Positions 53,911 through 63,834 of a DNA stretch of 64,000 nt are shown piece by piece (position 1 is the stretch's first letter; the number at the start of each line of letters is the position of its first letter). Origin of the DNA: an uncultured Thiotrichaceae bacterium (lineage in GTDB: Bacteria; Pseudomonadota; Gammaproteobacteria; Thiotrichales; Thiotrichaceae). The notes under the pieces are model-generated. The model was given only the letters and a program-made list of their open reading frames with translations. It searched no databases and was not told where the DNA came from. The position numbers were made by a program, and so were the translations under genes. The stretch spans positions 1 to 64,000 of the forward strand of contig CALAMO010000031.1 of the NCBI GenBank assembly GCA_937925855.1, in the 5' to 3' direction.

Positions 53911-55551
53911 ATGCCCACAAAACACCTAAGCCCAAACGCCGCCTTTATTTCGACAGGCTTATTATGGCTATTTTACCTAGTCGCCACCTTGATACGCGCG
54001 CCCCAACTCTTTACTGCGCCGCGTTTCTGGGCAGAAGATGGCATCATCTATTTTTTACAGGCCAGGGTATTAGCACCCTGGGACGCGCTATGGGCCACAC
54101 CGCTTAATTATTTATCCTTACCGGCGAATCTAGCCGGTGTCATCGCTGCCCAGCTGCCGCTATGGCATGCCCCTTATGCGGCGCTGGCCGTAGCATTCGC
54201 GGTACAGCTGCTGTTTTGCGGCGTGGTGATCACGCACTACCGTCCTGCGCTGAGCCGGTATCGCTGTGGCGTGCTCTTAATCATCCCGATAGTCGTCACT
54301 CAGTCTTATGAAACCTGGTTAAATCCAATTAATAGTCAGTTTTGGCTCACACTGACAGCCGCACTGATTTTATGCGCACCGTTACAGCGCCAGACAGGAC
54401 TGCGCTGCCTGGGACAGGGCAGCGTATTACTGCTCGCCGGACTAAGCGGTGCGGTGGCAGCTTTTCTAGCGCCCCTTTTTATTGCACGCGCCCTATTGGA
54501 AAAAAAGGTTTTGTGGGCGCTGTATGCTTTGCCCGTCTCCCTCGGTGGCTGGATTGTTGTCCTCAACTCAACGGAACAGGCGCGCAGCTTAAGTTTTCCG
54601 CTAGACGTTATCGCGGTTAAAAGTTTCTTGCAGCTGCTGATCAATAATGCCTGCTTGTACTGCGGCGTCGCTGTCTCAGGCCATCCCCTATTAAGCAGCC
54701 CGGCATTTGCGCTGCTAGCACTCCTCGGTCTTATCCTCGTTTACGGCACACTCTTAATACTCAGCAATAAGACCGGCAGATGGATGCTAGTCACCTCGGC
54801 TAGCCTATTGCTGCTCAGCACGGCGGGCGCCTTAGGCAAAGCACAATGGCTGACAGAAATCTCAATCAATAGCGCACGCTACTTTTTTGTGCCCGCTGTT
54901 TTACTCATAGCGGCTGTCCTGCTGATTGTGCACCCCAAATACCAAAAAGCCGCAAAATTTATACTAGCCTGCTGCCTGTTGCAGGGCGTGCTTAGTATCA
55001 TTTTTGGGTTAGGCGTAGTGGGACAATATGATGGTCAGGTTTGGCGGCAAAGCGTGCTTAATTACCATCAGGGACGCGACCCGCTGGTGTACTTCAATAA
55101 GCCGTATTGTGGCTTTGTCCCTAACCGCTCGCTAACGCGCTCAGCGCAAACCCACACAGCACAGGATGCTGCACGCCAGCATACCAGCGCTATGCAACCG
55201 GTCATTAGCGCACAGTCCTCTGAACACCTGCTGATACGCTTTCCTGACCTCAGCGATTTAACGGCAGCCAATATTTATTTACTGCGCCCGACTGACGGTG
55301 AGTTATTCGAATATTTTGATCACGCCTGGCAAGAGGAAAAGCTGTATTTAGTCGGTACAGCGCAGTACGGGCGCTGCTATGGTGGCGCTACTCCACAACC
55401 CATAAGCAATGTCAACGTCATGCGCAACCACCTGCTGATAAACGCAGCCTTATATCAGCAAATTAAGGGACAGCCGGTCATAGTAGGCGCAGGCCGCAGC
55501 TTTATTGAAATGTTAGCCCAGCAGCGCTATTTGGCAACTACTCCTCAATAA
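53911..55551 (+). CDS. GT-C-type polytopic membrane protein, candidate arabinofuranosyltransferase
   Basis: A 546-residue protein with about ten membrane helices (to about residue 380) and a soluble C-terminal domain (about 380-546). The first loop has FWAEDGIIYF, resembling the acidic loop of GT-C enzymes that use polyprenyl-phosphate sugars. It starts 3 bp after the phosphatase stop. No family name can be given from sequence alone. As the last gene of a DPA-synthesis cluster it is the likely acceptor-specific transferase; similar logic applies to the pilin arabinosyltransferase TfpW of some Pseudomonas. The acceptor here is unknown. Confidence 0.6.
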   Translation: MPTKHLSPNAAFISTGLLWLFYLVATLIRAPQLFTAPRFWAEDGIIYFLQARVLAPWDALWATPLNYLSLPANLAGVIAAQLPLWHAPYAALAVAFAVQLLFCGVVITHYRPALSRYRCGVLLIIPIVVTQSYETWLNPINSQFWLTLTAALILCAPLQRQTGLRCLGQGSVLLLAGLSGAVAAFLAPLFIARALLEKKVLWALYALPVSLGGWIVVLNSTEQARSLSFPLDVIAVKSFLQLLINNACLYCGVAVSGHPLLSSPAFALLALLGLILVYGTLLILSNKTGRWMLVTSASLLLLSTAGALGKAQWLTEISINSARYFFVPAVLLIAAVLLIVHPKYQKAAKFILACCLLQGVLSIIFGLGVVGQYDGQVWRQSVLNYHQGRDPLVYFNKPYCGFVPNRSLTRSAQTHTAQDAARQHTSAMQPVISAQSSEHLLIRFPDLSDLTAANIYLLRPTDGELFEYFDHAWQEEKLYLVGTAQYGRCYGGATPQPISNVNVMRNHLLINAALYQQIKGQPVIVGAGRSFIEMLAQQRYLATTPQ

Positions 55552-55578
55552 GCACCACACTAGGCATGCGGAAAATAT

Positions 55579-55600
55579 TTGACGTTAACGTAAGCGTCAT
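55579..55600 (+). promoter_or_regulatory. Candidate LiuR operator in front of icmF
   Basis: TTGACGTTAACGTAAGCGT at 55579-55597 is identical to the site before the MerR gene and is followed by CATTT. It lies 46 bp before the chosen icmF start. The shared site links valine/isobutyrate metabolism to the regulator. Confidence 0.7.
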
Positions 55601-55645
55601 TTAACTTAAGCAGTGATCAGTCGTCATAGATTTCCTGAGCCAGCC

Positions 55646-58600
55646 ATGCCTACTACCCACCGCCAACCACCCCGCTTCGTCACCGCCGCCAGCCTATTCG
55701 ACGGCCACGATGCCGCGATTAATATTATGCGCCGCATCCTGCAATCCTCCGGGGCAGAGGTTATTCACCTCGGCCATAACCGTTCGGTGGCGGAAATCGT
55801 CGATGCCGCCCTACAGGAAGATGTCCACGCCATCGCCATTAGCAGCTATCAGGGCGGGCATGTCGAATACCTGAAGTATATGGTCGATATGCTTAAAGCA
55901 CGCGGCGGCGAGCAGATTCGCGTCTTTGCTGGCGGTGGCGGTGTCATTATCCCGGAAGAGATTACATTACTGCATGAGTATGGTGTCACCCGCATTTACT
56001 CACCGCAGGACGGACAGGAAATGGGCCTGCAAGGTTTAATCACCGATATGATTGAACGCTGTGACTTTGATCCCGGCTCGCTCGCTCCAGATTCGGTCGA
56101 GCCGTTGCTACAAGGTGATTGGCGCGCTTTGGCACAGACACTGACCGCATTGGAAAATGGCACGCTGGCTGAAAGTGTGCGTAAAGAAGTGCTGGCGCAA
56201 GCGGCTGCTCAAGATAGCCCTGCTCCGGTATTGGGTATTACCGGCACCGGTGGCTCGGGTAAGTCTTCGCTCACCGATGAGGTGATTCGACGCTTCCGTC
56301 TGGGCCAGCAGGATCGGCTGAAAATCGCGATTATCGCGGTGGATCCAACGCGGCGAAAAACCGGTGGTGCGCTGCTCGGCGACCGGATTCGCATGAACGC
56401 GATTAATCACCCCAACTTGTTTATGCGCTCGATCGCGACGCGGGATTCGGTGGGTGAAATTCCAGCGGTGGTGAGCGCTATGGTAGCGGCCTGTAAGCTG
56501 GCGGATTTTGATCTGATTATTGTGGAAACCCCCGGCATTGGTCAGGGCGATGCGGCGATTGTGCCGCTGGTGGATAAGTCGTTGTATGTGATGACGCCGG
56601 AATTTGGCGCACAGAGCCAGCTGGAAAAAATCGACATGCTGGACTTTGCCGATGTGGTGGCAATTAATAAATTCGACCGCAAAGGCGCGGAAGATGCCTA
56701 TCGCGATGTGTGTAAACAGGTACAGCGTAATCAGGAGGCCTGGGGCAGCAATATTGAAGACATGCCGGTGTTTGGTACGATTGCGGCGCGGTTTAATGAT
56801 GATGGCGTGACAGCGCTTTATCATGAGTTATTGGCGCAGCTGGGCGAGTTGGGATTGGACGCGCAGAATGATGCGTTGCCGAAGTCTGGTTTGCGTAAGT
56901 CGTCGGGCAATACGGTGATTATTCCGCCGGATCGGGTGCGTTATTTGGCGGAGATTGCGCAGACGGTGCGGGGGTATAAGCGTGGTGCGCTGGAGCAAGC
57001 CAGGTTGGCGCGGGAGCGGCAGCAGCTTTTGGCTACTTTGAAGATGCTGGGTGCTGGCGCTGAACACCCTCACCCCAACCCCTCACCCTCACAGGGAGAG
57101 GGGCTAAAGATAAAGGATGACAACGTCTTGTCTCCCCCTCTCCCTTCTGACGTTTCGATAGAAACGGCGCTTTTGAGGGAGAGGGGGCCGGGGGCGGGGG
57201 GTGAGGGTAACGAACGAATCCACGCCCTAATCCAAACCCGAGAAGAGCAACTCCAACCCACGCTAAAAAAAGCGCTAGCCAATTGGGAAGCAACCAAAGC
57301 CCGCTACGCCGCCGACGAATTTGTAGCAAACATCCGCGACCGCGAAATCCGCACCGCCCTCAAACACAAAACCTTATCCGGCACGCTGATCTCAAAGGTC
57401 TCGTTACCAGACTATCACTGCCACGGTGAGCTGACGAAATGGCTGATGCTGGATAATGTGCCGGGCGAGTTTCCCTATACTGCCGGGGTGTTTCCGTTTA
57501 AACGCGAGGGCGAAGATCCGACGCGGATGTTTGCCGGTGAAGGAGATGCTTTCCGTACCAATCGGCGTTTTAAGCAATTGTCGGAGCACTCTCCGGCCAA
57601 GCGCCTGTCTACCGCGTTTGATTCCGTGACCTTGTACGGTAACAACCCGGATGAGCGCCCGGATATTTACGGTAAGGTGGGAAATTCCGGGGTGTCGATT
57701 GCGACGTTGGACGATATGCAAGCCTTGTACGACGGCTTCGATTTGTGTAATCCAACCACGTCGGTGTCGATGACGATTAATGGCCCGGCTCCGATGCTGC
57801 TGGCGATGTTTATTAATACCGCGATACAACAGCAGTTGGATAAGTTCGTGGCAGATAACGAGCGCCAGCCGAATGAGCAGGAAACAGCGGAGCTGAAGGC
57901 GTTTGCGCTGGCCAATGTGCGCGGCACGGTGCAGGCAGATATTCTGAAGGAGGATCAGGGGCAGAACACCTGTATTTTCTCCACCGAGTTTGCGCTCAAG
58001 ATGATGGGTGATATTCAGGAATATTTTGTGCAGCATCGGGTGCGCAATTTCTATTCTGTGTCGATTTCGGGTTACCACATCGCGGAGGCCGGGGCGAATC
58101 CGATTTCACAGCTGGCATTTACCCTGTCGAATGGCTTCACTTATGTTGAGGCGTATCTGGCGCGCGGCATGCAGATTGATGATTTTGCCGCGAATCTGTC
58201 GTTTTTCTTCAGTAATGGCATGGATCCCGAATACACCGTCATGGGGCGGGTAGCGCGGCGCATTTGGGCGGTGACGATGCGGGATAAATACGGTGCTAAC
58301 GCACGCAGTCAGAAGCTGAAATACCATATACAGACTTCGGGACGCTCGCTACACGCGCAGGAAATGGATTTCAATGATATTCGTACCACGCTGCAGGCGC
58401 TGATTGCGATTTATGATAACTGTAACAGCCTCCATACCAATGCTTTTGATGAAGCGATTACTACACCGACGGCGGATTCAGTGCGGCGGGCGCTGGCGAT
58501 TCAGCTGATTATTAATAATGAGTGGGGGCTGGCGAAGAATGAAAACCCGAATCAGGGCGCGTTTATTATTGAGGAACTGACGGAACTGGTGGAAGAAGCG

Positions 58601-59017
58601 GTGCTGGCGGAGTTTGAGCGCATTGCTGAGCGCGGTGGCGTGCTGGGTGCGATGGAAACGGGCTATCAGCGCGGCAAGATTCAGGACGAGTCGATGTTTT
58701 ATGAGCATAAAAAGCACGATGGCAGTTTGCCGATTATTGGGGTGAATACCTTTTTGAACCCGAACGGGCCGGAGACGTTTGAGATTGAACTGGCGCGGTC
58801 TACGGATGAAGAGAAGGATAATCAGATCAAGCGGTTAAGGGAGTTTCAGAGGCGGCATGCGGGTGAGTCTGCGGCAGCGCTGGCGCGGGTTAAGCAGGCG
58901 GCGATTAGCAATGGGAATGTGTTTGCTGAATTGGTGGAGGCGGTGCAGTTTTGTTCGCTGGGAGAGATTTCGGATGCGTTGTTTGAGGTGGGCGGGCAGT
59001 ATCGGCGGAATATGTGA
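55646..59017 (+). CDS. icmF: Fused isobutyryl-CoA mutase/GTPase IcmF
   Basis: A 1123-residue fusion from the ATG at 55646 (GTG at 55613 would add 11 residues). The N-terminal B12-binding domain has [13 protein letters not shown] with the cobalt-ligating His. The MeaB-like GTPase chaperone domain follows: P-loop GTGGSGKSS near 198-206 and base motif NKFD. After a linker comes the mutase barrel ([20 protein letters not shown], then [17 protein letters not shown]). The reaction interconverts isobutyryl-CoA and n-butyryl-CoA with adenosylcobalamin. The linker carries about 48 residues encoded by a REP-like repeat (residues 474-521), which explains the excess over the family's usual length of about 1090. 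A LiuR-like operator precedes it. Confidence 0.93.
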   Translation: MPTTHRQPPRFVTAASLFDGHDAAINIMRRILQSSGAEVIHLGHNRSVAEIVDAALQEDVHAIAISSYQGGHVEYLKYMVDMLKARGGEQIRVFAGGGGVIIPEEITLLHEYGVTRIYSPQDGQEMGLQGLITDMIERCDFDPGSLAPDSVEPLLQGDWRALAQTLTALENGTLAESVRKEVLAQAAAQDSPAPVLGITGTGGSGKSSLTDEVIRRFRLGQQDRLKIAIIAVDPTRRKTGGALLGDRIRMNAINHPNLFMRSIATRDSVGEIPAVVSAMVAACKLADFDLIIVETPGIGQGDAAIVPLVDKSLYVMTPEFGAQSQLEKIDMLDFADVVAINKFDRKGAEDAYRDVCKQVQRNQEAWGSNIEDMPVFGTIAARFNDDGVTALYHELLAQLGELGLDAQNDALPKSGLRKSSGNTVIIPPDRVRYLAEIAQTVRGYKRGALEQARLARERQQLLATLKMLGAGAEHPHPNPSPSQGEGLKIKDDNVLSPPLPSDVSIETALLRERGPGAGGEGNERIHALIQTREEQLQPTLKKALANWEATKARYAADEFVANIRDREIRTALKHKTLSGTLISKVSLPDYHCHGELTKWLMLDNVPGEFPYTAGVFPFKREGEDPTRMFAGEGDAFRTNRRFKQLSEHSPAKRLSTAFDSVTLYGNNPDERPDIYGKVGNSGVSIATLDDMQALYDGFDLCNPTTSVSMTINGPAPMLLAMFINTAIQQQLDKFVADNERQPNEQETAELKAFALANVRGTVQADILKEDQGQNTCIFSTEFALKMMGDIQEYFVQHRVRNFYSVSISGYHIAEAGANPISQLAFTLSNGFTYVEAYLARGMQIDDFAANLSFFFSNGMDPEYTVMGRVARRIWAVTMRDKYGANARSQKLKYHIQTSGRSLHAQEMDFNDIRTTLQALIAIYDNCNSLHTNAFDEAITTPTADSVRRALAIQLIINNEWGLAKNENPNQGAFIIEELTELVEEAVLAEFERIAERGGVLGAMETGYQRGKIQDESMFYEHKKHDGSLPIIGVNTFLNPNGPETFEIELARSTDEEKDNQIKRLREFQRRHAGESAAALARVKQAAISNGNVFAELVEAVQFCSLGEISDALFEVGGQYRRNM
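57066..57208. repeat. CCCTCTCC-family repeat pair inserted in frame in icmF
   Basis: Two inverted arms, 57066-57104 (ACCCTCACCCCAACCCCTCA, then GGGAGAGGGG) and 57131-57208 (CCCCCTCTCCC to GGGTGAGGGT), flank a short centre with TTTCGATAGAAA. The family matches the repeats at 12561-12726 and 61402-61440. It is translated as a Pro/Gly/Ser-rich stretch ([13 protein letters not shown], later [13 protein letters not shown]) with no stop. It sits exactly in the linker between the GTPase and mutase domains. Confidence 0.85.
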
Positions 59018-59123
59018 TTTCGGCACGACCGCCTGATATGCGTTAATATAGAAATACAACGTATCAGTTAAAACCACTCGACAGAAAAACAGGGAAAACT
59101 ATGTGATGAATGTCCGATAGAGC

Positions 59124-59495
59124 CTAGCCATTTTTGGATTGCCTCATAAAGACCCAGCCTGTAAGCAAAGCAGCCAATGCACCGGTAAGGGTCACAACAA
59201 ACGGAATATGTGTTAATTGGTATGCCTTATCGGCGTGTTGCTCTGGATAAAAAGAAGGCACCAATAAAAACCACGCTGTGACTGTTCCCACAACAAATAT
59301 GACGCTGGCAAAATGAACGCGATATGTAGATGGCGCTGCCAGGTAAGCCAAAGATATTGCTGAAAAAGCAGAGCAAAACCCAATAACAGGCCGCTCCCAC
59401 AGCCCAGATAATTCGGCTATAACAGCCCCCCCGATAATACCACAGAGGAAGACTGCCCCTAGCACTGCAAAGATGGCGATAACCCATTGCTTCAT
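59124..59495 (-). CDS. Small four-helix membrane protein of unknown function
   Basis: A 123-residue hydrophobic protein with four predicted helices (AVLGAVFLCGIIGGAVIA, then about 40-55, 62-82 and 96-116). AGGA lies 7 bp before the ATG. No family was recognised. It is the leftmost of several small minus-strand genes, which look like a cassette-derived patch next to the atp operon. It converges with icmF; the 106 bp between them hold only an imperfect CTGATACG/CATATCAG dyad. Confidence 0.6.
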   Translation of the reverse strand: MKQWVIAIFAVLGAVFLCGIIGGAVIAELSGLWERPVIGFCSAFSAISLAYLAAPSTYRVHFASVIFVVGTVTAWFLLVPSFYPEQHADKAYQLTHIPFVVTLTGALAALLTGWVFMRQSKNG

Positions 59496-59587
59496 TGTTT
59501 TTCCTGATTATTAGCCAGCCTACAGCTGCTACTGAAAGGCAAGGATACGGCGGTAGAGGTCTTTTTGGCTAGCTTTTTATGTGCTCA

Positions 59588-59998
59588 TCACTCAATCAAT
59601 ATTCCCATACTAAGCCGATCTTCAGGAAGAAACCCAAGAGACTGATAAAAGGCAGCAACCTTTGTATTTGTTGAGCGAATCTGCAAATTAACTTTACCAC
59701 ATCCCATACTTTTCAGGTGTGCAATGACGTGTTTTATTAATTTTGAACCTACGCCGCTGCGCCTATTTGCTGGGTCAACCGCCACAGCATATAACCACCC
59801 TCGATGACCATCATAACCAGCCACGCAGGCCCCTATTATTTGCTTGTCCTGCTCTGCTACAAAGATCAGATCATCAATGTTCAGTTTCTCAGCAATTACC
59901 TTACTCGGCTCGTTGTGCGGTGGGTCGTCTGGGAACACGGTTCGCCATAGTTCCACCACTTGTGAACTGTCTTTATGTTCATACTTACGTAAGTTCAA
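59588..59998 (-). CDS. GNAT family N-acetyltransferase
   Basis: A 136-residue product from the TTG at 59998, chosen because AAGGAAG lies 6 bp upstream; a GTG at 60004 overlaps that site. The GNAT core is complete: VAVDPANRRSGVGSKLIKHV is motif A with the acetyl-CoA loop RRSGVG, then NLQIRSTNTKVAAFYQSLGF. Pattern resembles the YpeA/aminoglycoside-like small acetyltransferases; the substrate is unknown. It lies downstream of the truncated higA. Confidence 0.88.
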   Translation of the reverse strand: MNLRKYEHKDSSQVVELWRTVFPDDPPHNEPSKVIAEKLNIDDLIFVAEQDKQIIGACVAGYDGHRGWLYAVAVDPANRRSGVGSKLIKHVIAHLKSMGCGKVNLQIRSTNTKVAAFYQSLGFLPEDRLSMGILIE

Positions 59999-60043
59999 TA
60001 GCACTTCCTTTCACTATGCTTCCTTGAGGCTGTTTATCGCTTA

Positions 60044-60211
60044 CTATACAGAATGTGAGCAATAATCATTCGGGTCTAAACAATTAATACGCTGATACGG
60101 CACATGGATGGCTTCAGCAAGTTCTCGTTGCGAAATACTCATTGGAATAAGAAACTCTTCTTTCAACATCTCACCAGGGTGGGTGGGTTCTCTGTATTTT
60201 GGTACTCTCAT
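60044..60211 (-). pseudogene. Truncated higA antitoxin
   Basis: From the ATG at 60211 the product begins MRVPKYREPTHPGEMLKEEF and continues with the SISQRELAEAIHVPYQRIN helix-turn-helix start. It then loses similarity and stops after 55 residues. An intact HigA of this class is about 95-100 residues with the second half of the XRE domain, missing here. It follows the higB remnant by 15 bp, as in intact higBA operons. Confidence 0.7.
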
Positions 60212-60225
60212 GCTATATAACCACC

Positions 60226-60408
60226 TCAATGGTAATCTGTGATTTCTACATCTGATGGCCCAAAATCGCTCCAGGCAAAGCAGATTCTATACTGCTCACT
60301 AATGCGGATGCTGTAAAAACCTTCTCTGTCACCTGATAGTGCTTCCAGCCTACGACTATATCCATACCGTGGTTTATTTTGCACTGGGATGTTCAATTCG
60401 GTGATCAC
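60226..60408 (-). pseudogene. C-terminal part of a higB toxin
   Basis: The segment RLEALSGDREGFYSIRISEQ continuing into YRICFAW and DVEITDYH is the C-terminal half of a RelE-superfamily HigB toxin. The family's first 30-40 residues are absent; upstream sequence instead encodes the end of the cupin gene in another frame (35 bp overlap). Toxin activity is therefore unlikely, and the pair with truncated higA is a relic of one higBA module. Confidence 0.7.
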
Positions 60409-60769
60409 CCGGCTCTGGCGTAACTGACATGATTTTTACACCATGAGGTGTTTCAAATCGATGCCATGTATTAGCAGGCACTACAATGATCTCGCCACTT
60501 CTCATAAGTTCGTGTTTGTCCCCACTTTCATCATGAATAACGAGCGTAGTTTCGCCTTCTATAACCATCACTATTTCATCACCCAGCGGATGCCGCTCCC
60601 ATTCACTTTGCCCTGCATAGTGGCCGAGATAAATCGAACCATCCCTGTATTTGGATAACTCAGTAAATGCTCCATCTAAATCTTTTTCAGTTGATTCAGG
60701 CCTTCGATCCTGCACAAACGTTAGCCCCTTTAAACACTGCTCAATTGATATAACTTTTGATTTGTTCAT
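60374..60769 (-). CDS. Cupin domain protein
   Basis: A 131-residue product from the ATG at 60769, preceded by GGAG; the open frame to 60841 runs through the attC-like site and is not coding. The cupin barrel shows GHYAGQSEWERHPLGDEIVM with metal-binding His/Glu and VVPANTWHRFETP with the second His. The role is unknown; small single-domain cupins can be isomerases, dioxygenases or sensors. The start lies 19 bp from the attC-like site, the usual distance for an integron cassette gene. Confidence 0.8.
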   Translation of the reverse strand: MNKSKVISIEQCLKGLTFVQDRRPESTEKDLDGAFTELSKYRDGSIYLGHYAGQSEWERHPLGDEIVMVIEGETTLVIHDESGDKHELMRSGEIIVVPANTWHRFETPHGVKIMSVTPEPGDHRIEHPSAK

Positions 60770-60787
60770 GTTTTCTCCATGCAAGAG

Positions 60788-60859
60788 ACATAACGCCTTG
60801 CTCAGCGGAAAAATACGAGCGCCAGCGAGTAGTTTTTCCAATTAAGCAACTTGTTAAGT
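60788..60859 (-). repeat. attC-like integron recombination site
   Basis: On the minus strand: ACTTAAC (matching RYYYAAC) at 60853-60859, then AAGTTGCTTAATTGG. The other side is GCTGAGCAAGGC and GTTATGT (60788-60794, one mismatch to GTTRRRY). TTGCTTA/TGAGCAA and GGAAAAA/TTTTTCC pair internally, giving the folded imperfect dyad of 72 bp expected for an attC. TAACAA at one end and GGCGTTATG at the other are typical of cassette arrays. No intI gene or second attC was seen in the window. Confidence 0.7.
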
Positions 60860-60883
60860 TCCCCGCCGACATAATCTAAAAAC

Positions 60884-60910
60884 AAAAAGGCAGCCAAAGG
60901 CTGCCTTTTT
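60884..60910 (-). terminator. Intrinsic terminator of the atp operon
   Basis: AAAAAGGCAGCC, loop AAA, GGCTGCCTTTTT: a perfect 12-bp stem with a T-tract on either strand. It lies 24 bp after the atpC stop. Confidence 0.92.
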
Positions 60911-60933
60911 GTACAAACACGACGCAAGAACAA

Positions 60934-61353
60934 CTACCGTGCCTTACTAATCCGCTGGAACATCTCAAACTGAGCCTTAGCCGCTTCCAACTCAATTTGA
61001 AGCTGCTCATAATCAAGATCCTCAGGATCTTTCCCAGCCAGCGCCGTCTCAGCACGCTCGCGCGCTTCAATCGCTGACTGCTCATCCAGATCGTCCGCCC
61101 GAATCGCCGTGTCCGATAACACTGTCACCACATGCGGCTGCACCTCTAAAATCCCACCGGAGACAAACAGAGACTGCATGCCCTCACTGGTTTTATAGCG
61201 CAGTTCACCCGGCCGCAGATTAGAAATCAACTGATTGTGACGCGGCAGGATACCTAAGTCCCCTTCCGCACCAGGTGCAATCAATTCCTCTACTGCGCCT
61301 GAGAACAACTGCTCTTCAGCACTCACCACATCAAGATGCATTGTCGTAGCCAT
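60934..61353 (-). CDS. atpC: ATP synthase F1 epsilon subunit
   Basis: A 139-residue product from the ATG at 61353 (a Met two codons earlier at 61359 is also possible). The N-terminal beta-sandwich begins TTMHLDVVSAEEQLFSG and has GDLGILPRHNQLI; the C-terminal helical hairpin that regulates rotation is present and acidic. It is last in the atp operon, just before the terminator. A CCCTCTCC repeat separates it from atpD. Confidence 0.95.
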   Translation of the reverse strand: MATTMHLDVVSAEEQLFSGAVEELIAPGAEGDLGILPRHNQLISNLRPGELRYKTSEGMQSLFVSGGILEVQPHVVTVLSDTAIRADDLDEQSAIEARERAETALAGKDPEDLDYEQLQIELEAAKAQFEMFQRISKAR

Positions 61354-61401
61354 AATCATTCTCCTAACATATCAGCCCACCACCCCAAATCTCATCTTTC
61401 G

Positions 61402-61440
61402 CCCCTCTCCCTACAAAGGAGAGGGGTTGGGGTGAGGGTG
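61402..61440. repeat. Single CCCTCTCC-family repeat between atpD and atpC
   Basis: CCCCTCTCCCTACAAAGGAG is followed by AGGGGTTGGGGTGAGGGT; the first part is a hairpin (CCCTCTCC/GGAGAGGG). This is the same family as 12561-12726 and 57066-57208. It lies in the atpD-atpC gap of about 96 bp, so any transcript of the operon carries the hairpin between the beta and epsilon genes. Confidence 0.82.
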
Positions 61441-61449
61441 TTAAAACAA

Positions 61450-62841
<1,392 letters not shown>

Positions 62842-62961
62842 TTAAAATTTGAATTCCAAGCAGTCCTGCGCGTGCAGGTGCTGCCAAATGCCAGATTCCG
62901 CGCTAGTAACGCAACAGAACCTGAGCTTATTGATAGTCTATTCACGCGCCTGCATGCCATA

Positions 62962-63819
62962 TTAGACAGCCGCCGCGCCGCCAACGATCTCGGAGATTTC
63001 TTGCGTAATAGCCGCCTGCCGTACCTTGTTGTAGACCAGCTGTAGCTCATCGATGAGATTACCGGCATTATCCGATGCACTCTTCATCGCCACCATCCGC
63101 GCCGACATCTCACAGGCGACATTCTCGACCACAGCCTGATAAATCAACGACTCGATATAACGCTGCATCAACGCATCAATCACTTCCTGGGATTCTGGCT
63201 CATAAATGTAATCCCAATGATATTTGATCGCTTCCTCATCGCTGGGCACAATTGGAATCAATTGCTGCACGCGAGGTGTCTGCGTCAAACTGCTGATGAA
63301 CTGGTTCTCAACCAGGAATAAACGATCAATCCGGCCTTCTTCGTAGGCATCTAACATCACCTTGATGCTACCGACCAGCTCGCTTAATTCAGGCTTATCA
63401 CCCATGCCGGACTTTTCTGCGACTAAACCATAACGCCGGAAAGCCGAAGCGGCCTTACTACCAAACACGGCAATATCCACTTCAACATCCTGCTCACGCC
63501 ATGCGGCGATGCTCTTTAAAGCGGCCTTGAACAGATTAGTGTTCAGCCCGCCACAAAGGCCACGGTCAGTCGAGACAATAATATATCCGACCCGCTTTAC
63601 CTCCTCACGCGCAACAGTGTAAGGATGTTGATACTCCAGATGACCATTCGCGACATGGCTAATCACCTGCTGCATTTTATCTGCATAGGGACGTGATGCC
63701 GTCATGCGATCTTTGGCACGACGCATCTTAGATGCGGCGACCATTTCCATCGCTTTGGTGATCTTTCGGGTGTTTTTTACACTCCCGATCTGCGTTTTAA
63801 TTTCCTTAGTACCTGCCAT
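62962..63819 (-). CDS. atpG: ATP synthase F1 gamma subunit
   Basis: A 285-residue rotor shaft subunit with the two long coiled-coil helices at the ends ([20 protein letters not shown], then [20 protein letters not shown]) and [15 protein letters not shown] in the globular part. GGGGAGG precedes the ATG. It lies 15 bp after atpA. Confidence 0.96.
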   Translation of the reverse strand: MAGTKEIKTQIGSVKNTRKITKAMEMVAASKMRRAKDRMTASRPYADKMQQVISHVANGHLEYQHPYTVAREEVKRVGYIIVSTDRGLCGGLNTNLFKAALKSIAAWREQDVEVDIAVFGSKAASAFRRYGLVAEKSGMGDKPELSELVGSIKVMLDAYEEGRIDRLFLVENQFISSLTQTPRVQQLIPIVPSDEEAIKYHWDYIYEPESQEVIDALMQRYIESLIYQAVVENVACEMSARMVAMKSASDNAGNLIDELQLVYNKVRQAAITQEISEIVGGAAAV

Positions 63820-63834
63820 GGAGCTTACCTCCCC

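Noticed and set aside
55552-55645. Cobalamin riboswitch before icmF
   Set aside because: The gap is under 100 bp and shows only the MerR-type dyad; no B12-box is visible.
56108-56824. Long open frames antisense to icmF, such as one of 238 codons
   Set aside because: They follow from the codon bias of icmF on the other strand and encode basic, low-complexity products.
60770-60841. N-terminal extension of the cupin frame
   Set aside because: It runs through the attC-like dyad; the ATG at 60769 has GGAG upstream and is the natural start.
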